NCBI GenBank assembly: GCA_000492175.2
Contig: CP097573.1
Span: 62,001-126,000 of the forward strand
DNA from: Firmicutes bacterium ASF500
Lineage (GTDB): Bacteria; Bacillota; Clostridia; Oscillospirales; Oscillospiraceae
Length of the DNA stretch: 64,000 nt
Direction: 5' to 3'
Shown: one piece after another, positions 55,873 to 64,000 of the stretch
Numbering within the stretch: the stretch's first letter is position 1
Layout of the letters: each line of letters opens with the position of its first letter
Notes under the pieces: generated by a model
Database searches by the model: none
What the model was told of the DNA's origin: nothing
Seen by the model: the letters and a program-made list of their open reading frames with translations, nothing else
Translations under genes and position numbers: made by a program

Positions 55873-57573
55873 CAGGGTGGCGGAGCAGGGGGATACCTGG
55901 TCCCGGAAGTGGTAGGTGACGCCGTCGATGTTCAGCACCACGCCGGGGTGGACGGTGGCGCAGCGCATGCGGCGGGGAGGGGGAGCCTCCTCCCCCTCGG
56001 GGACCTCCTGGGCCTGCTGAGCCATCTGGTCCCGCTCCTTGCGGCCCTGGTCCAGCTTGCTCTTGGTCACCAGAATCTGCATGCGCAGCTTGCCGATGCG
56101 GCCATTTTTGGCGGGGCTGTCGGGCTGACGCTCGGTCTGGGTCAGGGTCTGCTCCAGCTCCTTGATCTCCCGGGTCAGGGTGTCCACGTCGTAGTCCTCG
56201 CAGGGCTGGCCGCCCAGCATCACGTCGGTCCGGTTGCCCACTCGGGAGCCCACGATGTTGGCGTTGATCTCCCGGGCGGACCGGGTCTGCCCGCCGATGA
56301 TGCTGCCCCGCCCCGCGCGAATCTGCACGGAGCCGTCGCAGTAGACGTTGCAGTTGATGATGCACTCGGCCTCAATATTCTCCTTGGCGTAGACGCAACA
56401 GTTCTCCAGATATTTGGCGAAGACGTTCCGTTGGGCCCGGATGATGGCCTGGCTGTCCCCCTGGATGCCCTGGGCCACCACCAGATCCCGGCCGGCCTCC
56501 ACAATGCAGGCCTCCACCACGCCGCCCACGGTGATACTGCCCGTAGCCCGGACGGTGAAGCCGCTGCAAACGTCCCCGTGGACGCAGACATCGCCCAGAA
56601 AGCTGATGTCGCCCACGGAGAAGTCCACGTTGCCGGGGATGTCCAGCACGGGCTTGACCTGGAAGCCCCGGCCGCTGAACTCCACATGGCCGGCGATGGA
56701 GGCGATCAGGGACTGACCGTCCTCCGACACCTCGGTGTTGCGGCCCTGGGGAATGACCACCGGCTTGCCGGGCCGGATGGGGATGGGCTGGTCCTGAACG
56801 GTGATGCCCGGGGTGCCCTCGGTGGCGGGGAAAATCTGGCAGATGACGCCGCCCTGCTCTACATTATGAATAAAGTTCAGCTCGGTGAAGTCCACCCGGT
56901 TGTTTTCGTCCACCGTCAGCTTCCGCTCCTCCACCCGGGGGAAGAGGTCCACCACCCGCCCGTGGAGGCCGGGGATCATGGGGGTGCCCCGGGCGATGAC
57001 AAAGAGGTGAAAATACCGGTCCGGGTCCTTGGGCAGGGCGTGCAGCAGCTCCTGGTCTACGCCGTGGGTCACATGGAAGCTGTCCAGGGAGCTTTTCAGG
57101 ATGCCGATATTCAGGTCGTTGCCCAGGCCCACCGGGGGGTAGGCCAGGAGCCAGGCGGTCAGGCCGTCCCGGGACAGGAAGATCACCACCTCAGCGTCCA
57201 GGTCGGAGGGGGGGATGTCCATGCCGTCCTGCGTTCTGGTGCGGGCCTTGTCATAGCGGGCGCTTGCCGAGGCGTTGATGACCGGCTGTAACCGGAGGAG
57301 CTCCTTTTTGCCCTCGTCGTCAGGCATAATGGGGTCGTTTTCCCCTTCCAGGCACAGCTCCGGCTTGGACAGCCAGCCCGCGCCGTCCCGCCGGAGGACC
57401 CACAGCTTGAAGATGGCGTGGTCCTCGGGGAGAATCAGCTCGTGGCGGGGCGTGGGCCCTGCGGCCGGGGGCTCCGGGGGGAGGTCGGGGAGGAAGGATT
57501 CCTCCTCTTCCGCCGGGGCGTCCTCCGCCTTAGAACCGAACAGCCGGGAAAAAATTGATTTTTTTAACTCCAT
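55846..57573 (-). CDS. FapA-type (DUF342) polymer-like protein
   Basis: ATG 57573 with AAAGGAG; the frame to 57606 lacks support. An acidic N-terminal linker is followed by the DUF342 domain: NFIHNVEQGGVICQIFPATE, GTPGITVQDQPIPIRPGKPV, then right-handed beta-helix repeats (SVGDISFLGDVCVHGDVCSG, ARGDLVVAQGIQGD-like, GSIIGGQTRSAREINANIVG) and a coiled coil. The family is linked to polysaccharide, motility and surface processes; the exact role is unknown. Confidence 0.88.
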   Translation of the reverse strand: MELKKSIFSRLFGSKAEDAPAEEEESFLPDLPPEPPAAGPTPRHELILPEDHAIFKLWVLRRDGAGWLSKPELCLEGENDPIMPDDEGKKELLRLQPVINASASARYDKARTRTQDGMDIPPSDLDAEVVIFLSRDGLTAWLLAYPPVGLGNDLNIGILKSSLDSFHVTHGVDQELLHALPKDPDRYFHLFVIARGTPMIPGLHGRVVDLFPRVEERKLTVDENNRVDFTELNFIHNVEQGGVICQIFPATEGTPGITVQDQPIPIRPGKPVVIPQGRNTEVSEDGQSLIASIAGHVEFSGRGFQVKPVLDIPGNVDFSVGDISFLGDVCVHGDVCSGFTVRATGSITVGGVVEACIVEAGRDLVVAQGIQGDSQAIIRAQRNVFAKYLENCCVYAKENIEAECIINCNVYCDGSVQIRAGRGSIIGGQTRSAREINANIVGSRVGNRTDVMLGGQPCEDYDVDTLTREIKELEQTLTQTERQPDSPAKNGRIGKLRMQILVTKSKLDQGRKERDQMAQQAQEVPEGEEAPPPRRMRCATVHPGVVLNIDGVTYHFRDQVSPCSATLSDGEIRLI

Positions 57574-57719
57574 TCCGCGCTCCTTTCGCTCTGCCTTCGG
57601 AATCACACAAAAATTCTAAAGTTGGTCGCGTCTGTTTTCTCTATTTTACCAGAAAATTACGGCTTTGACAAACTATTTTTTGCTCCGCCGGAGTTTTTTT
57701 ACGAGATGAAAGAAAGGTG

Positions 57720-57749
57720 TTGATTTTGCCCCTCCGTCTATGCTATACT
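57720..57749 (+). promoter_or_regulatory. Promoter of the CZB-like chemoreceptor gene
   Basis: TTGATT (57720) and TATACT (57744) are 18 bp apart. Confidence 0.55.
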
Positions 57750-57796
57750 ATGCTCTACCGAGCGCTTAAATTTGGGAAGAAGTGAGGATGTTGGCT

Positions 57797-59443
57797 ATGC
57801 GAAAAAGTATCAAACAAGTGGTTTTCATCCGGGTGATCGCGGCACTGATATCGATACTCCTGTTCAGTGGAGTAACGACCTTCAATCTGCTTCGAATCAA
57901 AGGTATGCAGGAAGACAATATGCAGACGAGCGCGTTGCTGTCGCAGATTCAGTCCGCCGAGACCGCGCACTACAAATGGTCCGGCAACCTGAGCAAAGCG
58001 CTGTATGCCGGCGGAGAATTCCCCGGCACAGATGATACCCAGTGCGTGCTGGGTCAGTGGATCTATGGCGAGGTCGGCACGGACGACCCGGAACTTCTGT
58101 CTCTGCGGGATGAGATCAAGCCCATGCACAAGGCGCTGCACCAGTCGGTGGGCGAGGTGAAGAGCATGATGGCGTCCAACCCCACCCAGGCGCAGAATTA
58201 CTATCAGAGTACGATCCAGGCCGACCTGACCGCCCTGGTGGCCAAGCTGGACAAGGTGCTGGAGCGTGGAACCGAACTGAGCGACGACAGCAACAGCAGA
58301 ATGTACTCCACCATTATGTGGATGCAGCTGATTACCGCGGTCTGTCTGGTGTTGGCCCTGGCCTGCCTGATCAGTCTGGTGATGTATGTGCTGAAGAAGG
58401 TGCTCAGGCCCATCCTGCACATCACCAAACAGGTGGAGCCCCTCCACGATGGCCGGCTGGACCTGGAGCTGAATTATAGCTCCGATGACGAGCTGGGCGA
58501 CCTGGCCACCACCCTGGAGAAGGCGATGGGGCTGATCCGGAGCTATATCTGGGACCTGAACCGGATTATGGAGCAGCTGGCCCAGGGCAACTTCAACGTA
58601 CGCACCGCCAGCCCCTTCATTGGGGAGTTCCGCTCCATTGAGGAGTCCATCGACGTGCTGACCAGCAACCTGTCCGCCACCATCGACAGTATCTGTCAGG
58701 CGCAAGAGCGGGTGTCCGGCAACGCTGAGCACCTGTCCAGCGGCGCTCAGAACCTGGCTCAGGGCGCCACCGAGCAGGCCAGCGCCGTTGAGGAGTTGTA
58801 CGCCACCCTGGACAGCCTGTCCAGAAACGCCTCTGAGAACGTGAAGACCGCCGCCCTGGCCCAGGACAACGCCCATCGGACCGGCGAGCAGGTGAGCATC
58901 AGCGGCAAGCAGATGGAGCAGATGATCGCCGCCATGGGGGACATCACCGAGGCCTCCGTGCAGATCGAGAAGATCATCGCCACCATTGAGAACATCGCCT
59001 TCCAGACCAACATTCTGGCCCTGAATGCCGCTGTGGAGGCCGCCCGGGCGGGCTCCGCCGGTAAGGGCTTCGCCGTAGTCGCCGACGAGGTGCGTAATCT
59101 GGCCTCCAAGTCTGACGAGGCCGCCAAGGCCACCAAGGGCCTGATTGAGAACTCCGTCCAGGCTACCGAGCGGGGCAGCCGGATCGTGGATGAGGTCTCC
59201 GCCACCCTGAAGCGGACCCTGGAGCTGGTGGTGGAGTCCAACGAGGCCATCGGCACCATCACCCAGGCGGTGAAGGAGGACGCCGAGTCCATCGCCCAGG
59301 TCACCGAGGGCATTGGCCAGATCTCCGCCGTGGTTCAGAGTAACTCTGCCAGCAGCGAGGAGTCCGCCGCGGTCAGCTCTGAGCTGTTCAGCCAGGTGCA
59401 GGTGATGGAGGCTCAGACCAAGAAATTCAAGCTGAAAGCATAA
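57797..59443 (+). CDS. Methyl-accepting chemotaxis protein with CZB-like sensor
   Basis: An N-terminal membrane helix ([20 protein letters not shown]) is followed by an extracytoplasmic domain with the chemoreceptor zinc-binding pattern: [21 protein letters not shown] and MHKALHQSV, spaced as in CZB domains. A second helix ([20 protein letters not shown]), HAMP segment and signalling hairpin ([39 protein letters not shown]) complete the receptor. ATG 57797 is preferred by spacing to GAGG; ATG 57788 is possible. CZB domains bind zinc and respond to oxidants such as hypochlorite. Confidence 0.88.
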   Translation: MRKSIKQVVFIRVIAALISILLFSGVTTFNLLRIKGMQEDNMQTSALLSQIQSAETAHYKWSGNLSKALYAGGEFPGTDDTQCVLGQWIYGEVGTDDPELLSLRDEIKPMHKALHQSVGEVKSMMASNPTQAQNYYQSTIQADLTALVAKLDKVLERGTELSDDSNSRMYSTIMWMQLITAVCLVLALACLISLVMYVLKKVLRPILHITKQVEPLHDGRLDLELNYSSDDELGDLATTLEKAMGLIRSYIWDLNRIMEQLAQGNFNVRTASPFIGEFRSIEESIDVLTSNLSATIDSICQAQERVSGNAEHLSSGAQNLAQGATEQASAVEELYATLDSLSRNASENVKTAALAQDNAHRTGEQVSISGKQMEQMIAAMGDITEASVQIEKIIATIENIAFQTNILALNAAVEAARAGSAGKGFAVVADEVRNLASKSDEAAKATKGLIENSVQATERGSRIVDEVSATLKRTLELVVESNEAIGTITQAVKEDAESIAQVTEGIGQISAVVQSNSASSEESAAVSSELFSQVQVMEAQTKKFKLKA

Positions 59444-59449
59444 AAAAGT

Positions 59450-59482
59450 CCGGCGCGGGAGAAAATCCCGCGCCGGTTCTTT
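59450..59482. terminator. Terminator between the chemoreceptor and AI-2E permease genes
   Basis: CCGGCGCGGGA/TCCCGCGCCGG with loop GAAAA, then TTCTTTT. Confidence 0.88.
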
Positions 59483-60600
59483 TATGTGTTCCGACGGGCT
59501 ACGTCGTCACGAAGGACCTGATAGAAAGTGGCCGCCAGGGGGACGGCAATCAGCATTCCGCCGATGCCCAGCACGCCCCCGCCGATGGTGACGGCGGCCA
59601 GCACCCAGATGCCGGGCAGGCCGATGGAGGAGCCCACTACCTTGGGATAGATCAGGTTCCCCTCCAGCTGTTGGAGGACGGAGATAAAGACCAGGAACAG
59701 CAGCGCCTTGATGGGGGAGACGGTGAAGATGAGGAAGGCCCCCACCCCCGCGCCGATGTAAGCGCCGGCCACCGGAATCAGGGCGGTGAAGCCGATCAGC
59801 GTCCCCACCATAGAGGCGTAGGGGAACTGGAAGAGGAGCATGCCCCCCATGCACAGCAGCCCCAGAATAACCGCCTCGGTACACTGGCCCACCACGAAGC
59901 GGCGGAAGCAGTTGTGGAGGGTGTTTAAAAAGTAGAGCAGGCGGCTGTACCAGCGGGGGCTCAAATAGGTTTTCAGCACTCTGGCGCTTTGGCGGGACAG
60001 GTTTTCCTTGCCCATGAGCAGATAGATGGAGAAAATGACGCTGACAATGGCAGTAAAAGCGGTGGACACGGTGGCGGAGATCAGGGACATGAGAGAGCCC
60101 ATCACGCCGCCCAGTCCGGCCAGGAGAAGGTTTACCGCCTTTGTGGCCAGCTCCTGCCAGTTGACGGTCCCGTCAGCGGCAAAGAGGCCGGACAGCGCGG
60201 CCAGCTGATCGGGGCTCAGGTCGTTCAGCTTGATGCTCAGCTGACGGAGCAGAGGGGTCAGCTCCTGAAGGAGCAGAGTGAAGCTTTGAATCAGCTCGGG
60301 CAGGATCATGCGGACGATCAGGACCACCAGGGCGATCAGGCTGGCGTAGGCCAGAAGCAGACACACCGGGCGGCGGCTCTGGAGCACAAGGCTGTTCTTC
60401 GACTTGGGGAAGTACCACCCCTCGTACATGCTCATCAGGATGTTGACGGCGTAGGCGATGACCGCGCCCAGCAGCAGGGGGAAGCCCGCCCCCAGGGCCG
60501 TCAGGGCCAGGGCGGACAGGCGGCTCCAGTAGTGGACGGCCAGATAGAGCCCAAACAAGACCGCGCCAAAGCGCAGAGGGGTCTTCCATTCCTGCTTCAT
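59482..60600 (-). CDS. AI-2E family (TqsA/YdiK-like) permease
   Basis: The 372-residue protein has the usual eight-helix layout, with AVIAYAVNILMSMYEGWYFP near the N-terminus, a soluble helical loop, and FTALIPVAGAYIGAGVGAFL and LEGNLIYPKVVGSSIGLPGI toward the end. Family members export small molecules or act as Na+/H+ antiporters; no substrate is implied here. Its start codon overlaps the rimM stop by one base. Confidence 0.9.
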   Translation of the reverse strand: MKQEWKTPLRFGAVLFGLYLAVHYWSRLSALALTALGAGFPLLLGAVIAYAVNILMSMYEGWYFPKSKNSLVLQSRRPVCLLLAYASLIALVVLIVRMILPELIQSFTLLLQELTPLLRQLSIKLNDLSPDQLAALSGLFAADGTVNWQELATKAVNLLLAGLGGVMGSLMSLISATVSTAFTAIVSVIFSIYLLMGKENLSRQSARVLKTYLSPRWYSRLLYFLNTLHNCFRRFVVGQCTEAVILGLLCMGGMLLFQFPYASMVGTLIGFTALIPVAGAYIGAGVGAFLIFTVSPIKALLFLVFISVLQQLEGNLIYPKVVGSSIGLPGIWVLAAVTIGGGVLGIGGMLIAVPLAATFYQVLRDDVARRNT

Positions 60601-61097
60601 TACAGCCCCTCCATCAGATTCACCCGGATGAAGCCGCCCTCAATGTTGGTCTCGGCGATAAACTGGGGTACGGCGGGGATCATCAGCTCCCGCTCGCCGC
60701 CCTTGACCACATAGACATTGTTGGCGGGCAGGGTGAGTACGTCGGCGATCTTGCCCAATACCTCGCCGCCGGCGGCGTCCCTCACCTCCAGGCCGTAAAT
60801 GTCGGCCAGGAAAAAGGCCCCCTCGGGGAGCTTGGCGTCCGCGCGGTCGATATAGAGGATCGCGTTGCGCAGAGCCAGGGCACTGGGCACGTCGGTGGGG
60901 CCCTCAAATTTGATGATGACCATGTTCTTGTGGACCCGGGCCCGCTGCACGGTCATAGGGAAACGGGCCTCGTCCACATACAGGGTCTTGAACTGGCAAA
61001 GAAACTCAGGCGAGTCGGCCCAGGGCTGAACCTTCACCTCGCCCATCAGTCCGTGGACGTTTGTGACCTTGCCCACCTCCAGATATTGATTTTGCAT
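60600..61097 (-). CDS. rimM: 16S rRNA processing protein RimM
   Basis: The 165-residue protein has the RimM N-terminal barrel (LEVGKVTNVHGLMGEVKVQP) and PRC-barrel (FFLADIYGLEVRDAAGGEVL, VVKGGERELMIPAVPQFI). It helps mature the 30S head domain with S19. It is separated from rpsP and khpA by one unknown gene; trmD, usually next, is not present downstream. Confidence 0.93.
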   Translation of the reverse strand: MQNQYLEVGKVTNVHGLMGEVKVQPWADSPEFLCQFKTLYVDEARFPMTVQRARVHKNMVIIKFEGPTDVPSALALRNAILYIDRADAKLPEGAFFLADIYGLEVRDAAGGEVLGKIADVLTLPANNVYVVKGGERELMIPAVPQFIAETNIEGGFIRVNLMEGL

Positions 61098-61102
61098 TTG
61101 AA

Positions 61103-61540
61103 CTATTCCTCCATAAAATACTGGACGTATCCTTTTTCATACCCGTATTTCAGCTCGTTTACATAGTTGCCCACATACACGGGGCTGACCTCAGTGATTT
61201 GATAGCGGTCCTCCCCCAGACAGCGGACGCTGATCTGACTGATCTGATAGCCGTCTTTGCCCCGATCGTGTTCCGGGCCCAGCCGCTCAAGGGCCTTGGC
61301 AATGCGGGAGGGGGAGGGCATCCGAAACTGGTCCGGCCTGAAATGGGGGGTATAAAGCAATTTATAAAACGCTTTGATGTCCGAAATCTGAAATTCTGTG
61401 GCATTATAGTGGGAGAAGATGACAAGGATGACGGCGAGCTGGAGCTTGAGCGTGCAGCTGCAAAGAAACCTCGGCGTTCGGCTCCGGGTGCTGGTACAGA
61501 AATACCGTATCTCGGCCAACTGTGTCTTTGACCAATTCAT
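61103..61540 (-). CDS. Unknown protein inserted between rimM and khpA
   Basis: ATG 61540 has a GGAGGGG site three bases upstream. The 145-residue protein has a short hydrophobic stretch near residues 33-43 (LQLAVILVIF) and a C-terminal part (RCLGEDRYQITEVSPVYVGN, YVNELKYGYEKGYVQYFMEE) that is probably structured. No family was recognised. It interrupts a normally compact ribosomal operon. Confidence 0.55.
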   Translation of the reverse strand: MNWSKTQLAEIRYFCTSTRSRTPRFLCSCTLKLQLAVILVIFSHYNATEFQISDIKAFYKLLYTPHFRPDQFRMPSPSRIAKALERLGPEHDRGKDGYQISQISVRCLGEDRYQITEVSPVYVGNYVNELKYGYEKGYVQYFMEE

Positions 61541-61594
61541 AAACCCCTCCGCTTTGAAAAGAAGGACGCAGGGAACTTCCCTGCGCCCTTGTTT

Positions 61595-61825
61595 TTAGTC
61601 GACGATCTCCACATTGACCCGCTTGCCGGCCCGCTGGGCGGCGGAGCGCATCAAAATGCGGATCTCCTTGGCGATGCGGCCCTGACGGCCGATCACCTTG
61701 CCCATGTCCTCCGGGGCGACCCGGAGCTGCAAAACGGTCTCGCCGTCGCCCTCGACCTCAGTGACAGACACCTGCTCGGGGTGCTCCACCAGGTTCTGGG
61801 CCACGTAGGTGAGAAGCTCTTTCAT
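61595..61825 (-). CDS. khpA: KH-domain RNA-binding protein KhpA
   Basis: The 76-residue protein has the GxxG of a KH domain in KVIGRQGRIAKEIRILMRSA. It forms a heterodimer with KhpB (Jag) and binds small RNAs and mRNAs; it is usually between rpsP and rimM. Confidence 0.93.
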   Translation of the reverse strand: MKELLTYVAQNLVEHPEQVSVTEVEGDGETVLQLRVAPEDMGKVIGRQGRIAKEIRILMRSAAQRAGKRVNVEIVD

Positions 61826-61840
61826 GAATGACCTCCAGCC

Positions 61841-62080
61841 TTACAGGGCGCCGGCTTTTTTCAGCAGGTCGCGGACGGTCTCGGTGGGCTGAGCGCCGGT
61901 CTTGATCCAGGCCTGAGCCCGGTCAACGTCCACCTTCAGCTCGCTGGGATCAACGGTGGGGTTGTAAAAGCCGATCTCCTCAATGAAGCGGCCATCCCGA
62001 GGATAGCGGGAATCAGCAACCACGATACGATAGAAGGGAGCCTTCTTCGCGCCCATGCGGCGCAGTCTGATTTTAACCAT
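61841..62080 (-). CDS. rpsP: 30S ribosomal protein S16
   Basis: The 79-residue sequence ([38 protein letters not shown]) is a complete S16, with the normal length for Bacillota. AGGTGAAGATAC precedes the ATG. Confidence 0.97.
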   Translation of the reverse strand: MVKIRLRRMGAKKAPFYRIVVADSRYPRDGRFIEEIGFYNPTVDPSELKVDVDRAQAWIKTGAQPTETVRDLLKKAGAL

Positions 62081-62147
62081 GTATCTTCACCTCCAAATGA
62101 ATTTGTTAATTATATGGAAAGCGCACGCGGCGCTTCGCCAACATCCC

Positions 62148-62331
62148 AAAGGCCCCTTTTGAAAGGGGCTGTCAGCCGCAGGCTGACTGAGGATTGCGTT
62201 CGCGAAGCGAACATACGAAGTAAACCAAGTCTGTGCAAGTCTCGATTGCTTCGCATATTTTGGCTTCGCCAAAATGCAATCCTCCGCCCCAGTTTGCGAA
62301 CTGGGGCACCTCCTTTCAAAAGGAGGCTTTT
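62148..62331. repeat. MITE-like repeat between rpsP and ffh
   Basis: The ends are imperfect inverted repeats (AAAGGCCCCTTTTGAAAGGG versus AAAAGCCTCCTTTTGAAAGG in complement). Inner pairs include AGGATTGC (about 62191) with GCAATCCT (about 62275), and hairpins CAGCC/GGCTG, GTTCGC/GCGAAC and CCCCAGTT/AACTGGGG. There is no ORF. The right end covers the ffh stop codon. Confidence 0.7.
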
Positions 62332-63691
62332 AAAACGGCATCCCCGGCATTCCCCGGCCCTTTTTGCCCATCATCTTGCGCATATTCTTGGGCATTTTGC
62401 CGCCGGAGAACTGGCGGGTCATGGCCTGGACCATTTCGAACTGCTTGAGCAGGCGGTTAACGTCCACCACCTGGGTGCCAGAGCCGGCGGCGATGCGCTT
62501 TTTCCGGCTGGAGTTCAGAAGCTTTACATCCTCCCGCTCGGCAGGGGTCATGGACAGGATGATGGCCTCCATCCGCTGGAGGAGCTTTTCGTCCATGGTG
62601 GCCCCCTCCAGGTCGCTGGCCTTGACGCCGGGGAGCATCCCGGCGATCTCGGTGAGGGAGCCCATGTTTTTCAGCTGCTTCATCTGCTCGTAGAAGTCGC
62701 CCAGGGTGAATTTGTTCTTTCTCAGCTTCTCCTGGAGCTCCAGGGCCTTTTTCTGGTCAAAGCTCTGCTCCGCCTTCTCGATGAGGGAGAGCATGTCCCC
62801 CATGCCCAGAATGCGGCTGGCCATACGCTCGGGGTGGAAGACCTCGATCTGGTCCAGCTTTTCCCCCACGCCCACAAATTTGATGGGCTTGCCGGTGACC
62901 GCCTTGATGGACAGGGCCGCGCCGCCTCGGGCGTCGCCGTCCAGCTTGGTGAGCACCACGCCGTCGATGTCCAGAGCGTCGTCAAAGGCCTTGGCGGCAT
63001 TCACTGCGTCCTGGCCGATCATGGCGTCCACCACCAGCAAAATCTCGGTGGGCTCCACGGCGGACTTGATGTTGCGAAGCTCGTCCATCAGCTCCTCGTC
63101 CACATGGAGCCGGCCGGCGGTGTCCAGAAACACCAGGTCGTTGCCGTGCTTTTTGGCGTGCTCCACGGCGGCCTTCGCGATGTCCACCGGGTTGGTCTGG
63201 CCCATCTGAAAAACGGGGATATCCAGCTGACTGCCCACCACCTCCAGCTGCTGAATGGCGGCGGGGCGGTAGATGTCGCAGGCGGCCAGAAGGGGCCGCT
63301 TGCCGTTCTGGCGCTTCATCAGTCCGGCCAGCTTGGCGCCGTTGGTGGTTTTGCCCGCGCCCTGAAGGCCCACCATCATCACCACTGTGGGGGGCTTGGA
63401 GGAAATCTCCAGCTTGGCCGCCGACCCGCCCATCAGCTCGGTGAGCTCCTGGTTGACGATTTTGATGATCTGCTGGGCGGGGGAGAGGGCCTCCAGCACG
63501 TCGGAGCCCACGGCCTTTTCGGTGACCTGGGCCACGAACTGCTTGACCACCTTAAAGCTGACGTCGGCCTCCAGGAGGGCCAGGCGAATTTCCCGCATGG
63601 CCTCCTTCACGTCGGCCTCGGACAGACGGCCCTTGCCCCTCAGCTTTTTAAAGGCGGCGGAGAGCTTTTCAGAAAGTCCTTCAAATGCCAT
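62330..63691 (-). CDS. ffh: Signal recognition particle protein Ffh
   Basis: The 453-residue protein has the N domain, G domain (MMVGLQGAGKTTNGAKLAGL, DIYRPAAIQQL, FLDTAGRLHVDEEL, TKLDGDARGG) and methionine-rich M domain ending in KNMRKMMGKKGRGMPGMPF. It binds 4.5S/6S RNA and signal sequences and works with FtsY. It follows ylxM by 4 bp. Confidence 0.97.
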   Translation of the reverse strand: MAFEGLSEKLSAAFKKLRGKGRLSEADVKEAMREIRLALLEADVSFKVVKQFVAQVTEKAVGSDVLEALSPAQQIIKIVNQELTELMGGSAAKLEISSKPPTVVMMVGLQGAGKTTNGAKLAGLMKRQNGKRPLLAACDIYRPAAIQQLEVVGSQLDIPVFQMGQTNPVDIAKAAVEHAKKHGNDLVFLDTAGRLHVDEELMDELRNIKSAVEPTEILLVVDAMIGQDAVNAAKAFDDALDIDGVVLTKLDGDARGGAALSIKAVTGKPIKFVGVGEKLDQIEVFHPERMASRILGMGDMLSLIEKAEQSFDQKKALELQEKLRKNKFTLGDFYEQMKQLKNMGSLTEIAGMLPGVKASDLEGATMDEKLLQRMEAIILSMTPAEREDVKLLNSSRKKRIAAGSGTQVVDVNRLLKQFEMVQAMTRQFSGGKMPKNMRKMMGKKGRGMPGMPF

Positions 63692-63695
63692 AAGC

Positions 63696-64000
63696 TTACT
63701 CCTTCAACAGGGCTGCGGCGGTGTCCCGGATTTGGAGGGCGAGGCCCTCCAGCTCCTCGTTGTCCTGCCGGACGGACAGCTCCGCCATCCGAACGGCGGA
63801 GCGGTGCAGCACCTCCAGCTGGGCGCGCATGGTGTGGAACCGCTTAATCAGGCCGGTCTTGTCCTCCAGGTCGGTGAGGATGTTTTCCGCCCGGACGATC
63901 ACATCCCGGACGCCCTGGCGGGTGATGCCGTAGTTTTCGGCGATCTCGCCCAGGGACAGGTCCTCGTTGTAATAGAGGTCGTAGAACTCCTTCTGCCGGT
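63696..64000 (-). CDS. ylxM: YlxM-type (UPF0122) DNA-binding protein, 5' end missing
   Basis: The visible ~100 residues include the helix-turn-helix region (QKEFYDLYYNEDLSLGEIAE, GITRQGVRDVIVRAENIL) and a C-terminal helix. The frame is open to the right edge, so the start is outside. YlxM is normally co-transcribed with ffh and linked to the SRP pathway. Confidence 0.88.
   Translation of the reverse strand, partial: RQKEFYDLYYNEDLSLGEIAENYGITRQGVRDVIVRAENILTDLEDKTGLIKRFHTMRAQLEVLHRSAVRMAELSVRQDNEELEGLALQIRDTAAALLKE

Overview
The window looks like a GC-rich, spore-forming gut Clostridium (Bacillota, probably an Oscillospiraceae-type genome). This rests on yabP/yabQ sporulation genes, a divIC-type gene, a Gram-positive style LexA, strong Shine-Dalgarno sequences, and an ffh-rpsP-khpA-rimM operon. 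The species is inferred; no rRNA is present.

Chromosomal left part (1-15.4 kb): the end of a polysaccharide flippase gene; an IS1182-type insertion sequence set in a duplicated terminator; birA; the ribosome hibernation factor; an amidohydrolase; an S1-domain protein; divIC-yabQ-yabP; a HAD phosphatase; a beta-CASP metallo-hydrolase; a Nudix protein; lexA; bioY with a visible BirA-type operator; a permuted papain-fold protein; and tRNA-Gly(GCC).

Accessory centre (15.4-54.7 kb): a cysteine-rich, collagen-like surface protein gene (probably BclA-like) is cut into three pieces by two unrelated mobile elements, each with a large serine recombinase at its right end. Element 1 (16376-20093) carries one chemoreceptor and a recombinase. 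Element 2 (20166-54354) is an integrative conjugative element (ICE) with ParB, DUF4406, a C5 methyltransferase, ArdA, PcfB, VirD4, Maff-2, VirB6, an MT-A70 methyltransferase, PrgI, VirB4, an NlpC/P60 protein, MobC and a relaxase. Removing both elements at an AC dinucleotide restores an uninterrupted Gly-X-X frame of 445 codons, and the piece between the two sites is exactly 72 bp, the length of the gene's tandem repeat unit.

The ICE has itself been invaded. A GHKL ATPase/nuclease-like gene sits between two copies of the virD4 3' end. A 9 kb mobilizable element (MarR, MATE pump, sigma-like proteins, MobC/MobA, RepA, DnaC-like ATPase, third serine recombinase) splits the maff-2 gene. A low-GC block (two XRE regulators, an M23 peptidase) follows the relaxase. 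The ICE backbone carries eleven copies of a palindrome, core CTGGACAC-N-GTGTCCAG, nearly all at gene boundaries. Several ICE genes have no ATG/GTG/TTG start at the position their ribosome binding site and family motifs demand.

Chromosomal right part (54.7-64 kb): a glycosyltransferase next to the collagen gene, a FapA/DUF342 protein, a chemoreceptor with a CZB-like sensor, and the reverse-strand operon ylxM-ffh-rpsP-khpA-(unknown)-rimM-AI-2E permease, with a MITE-like repeat between rpsP and ffh.
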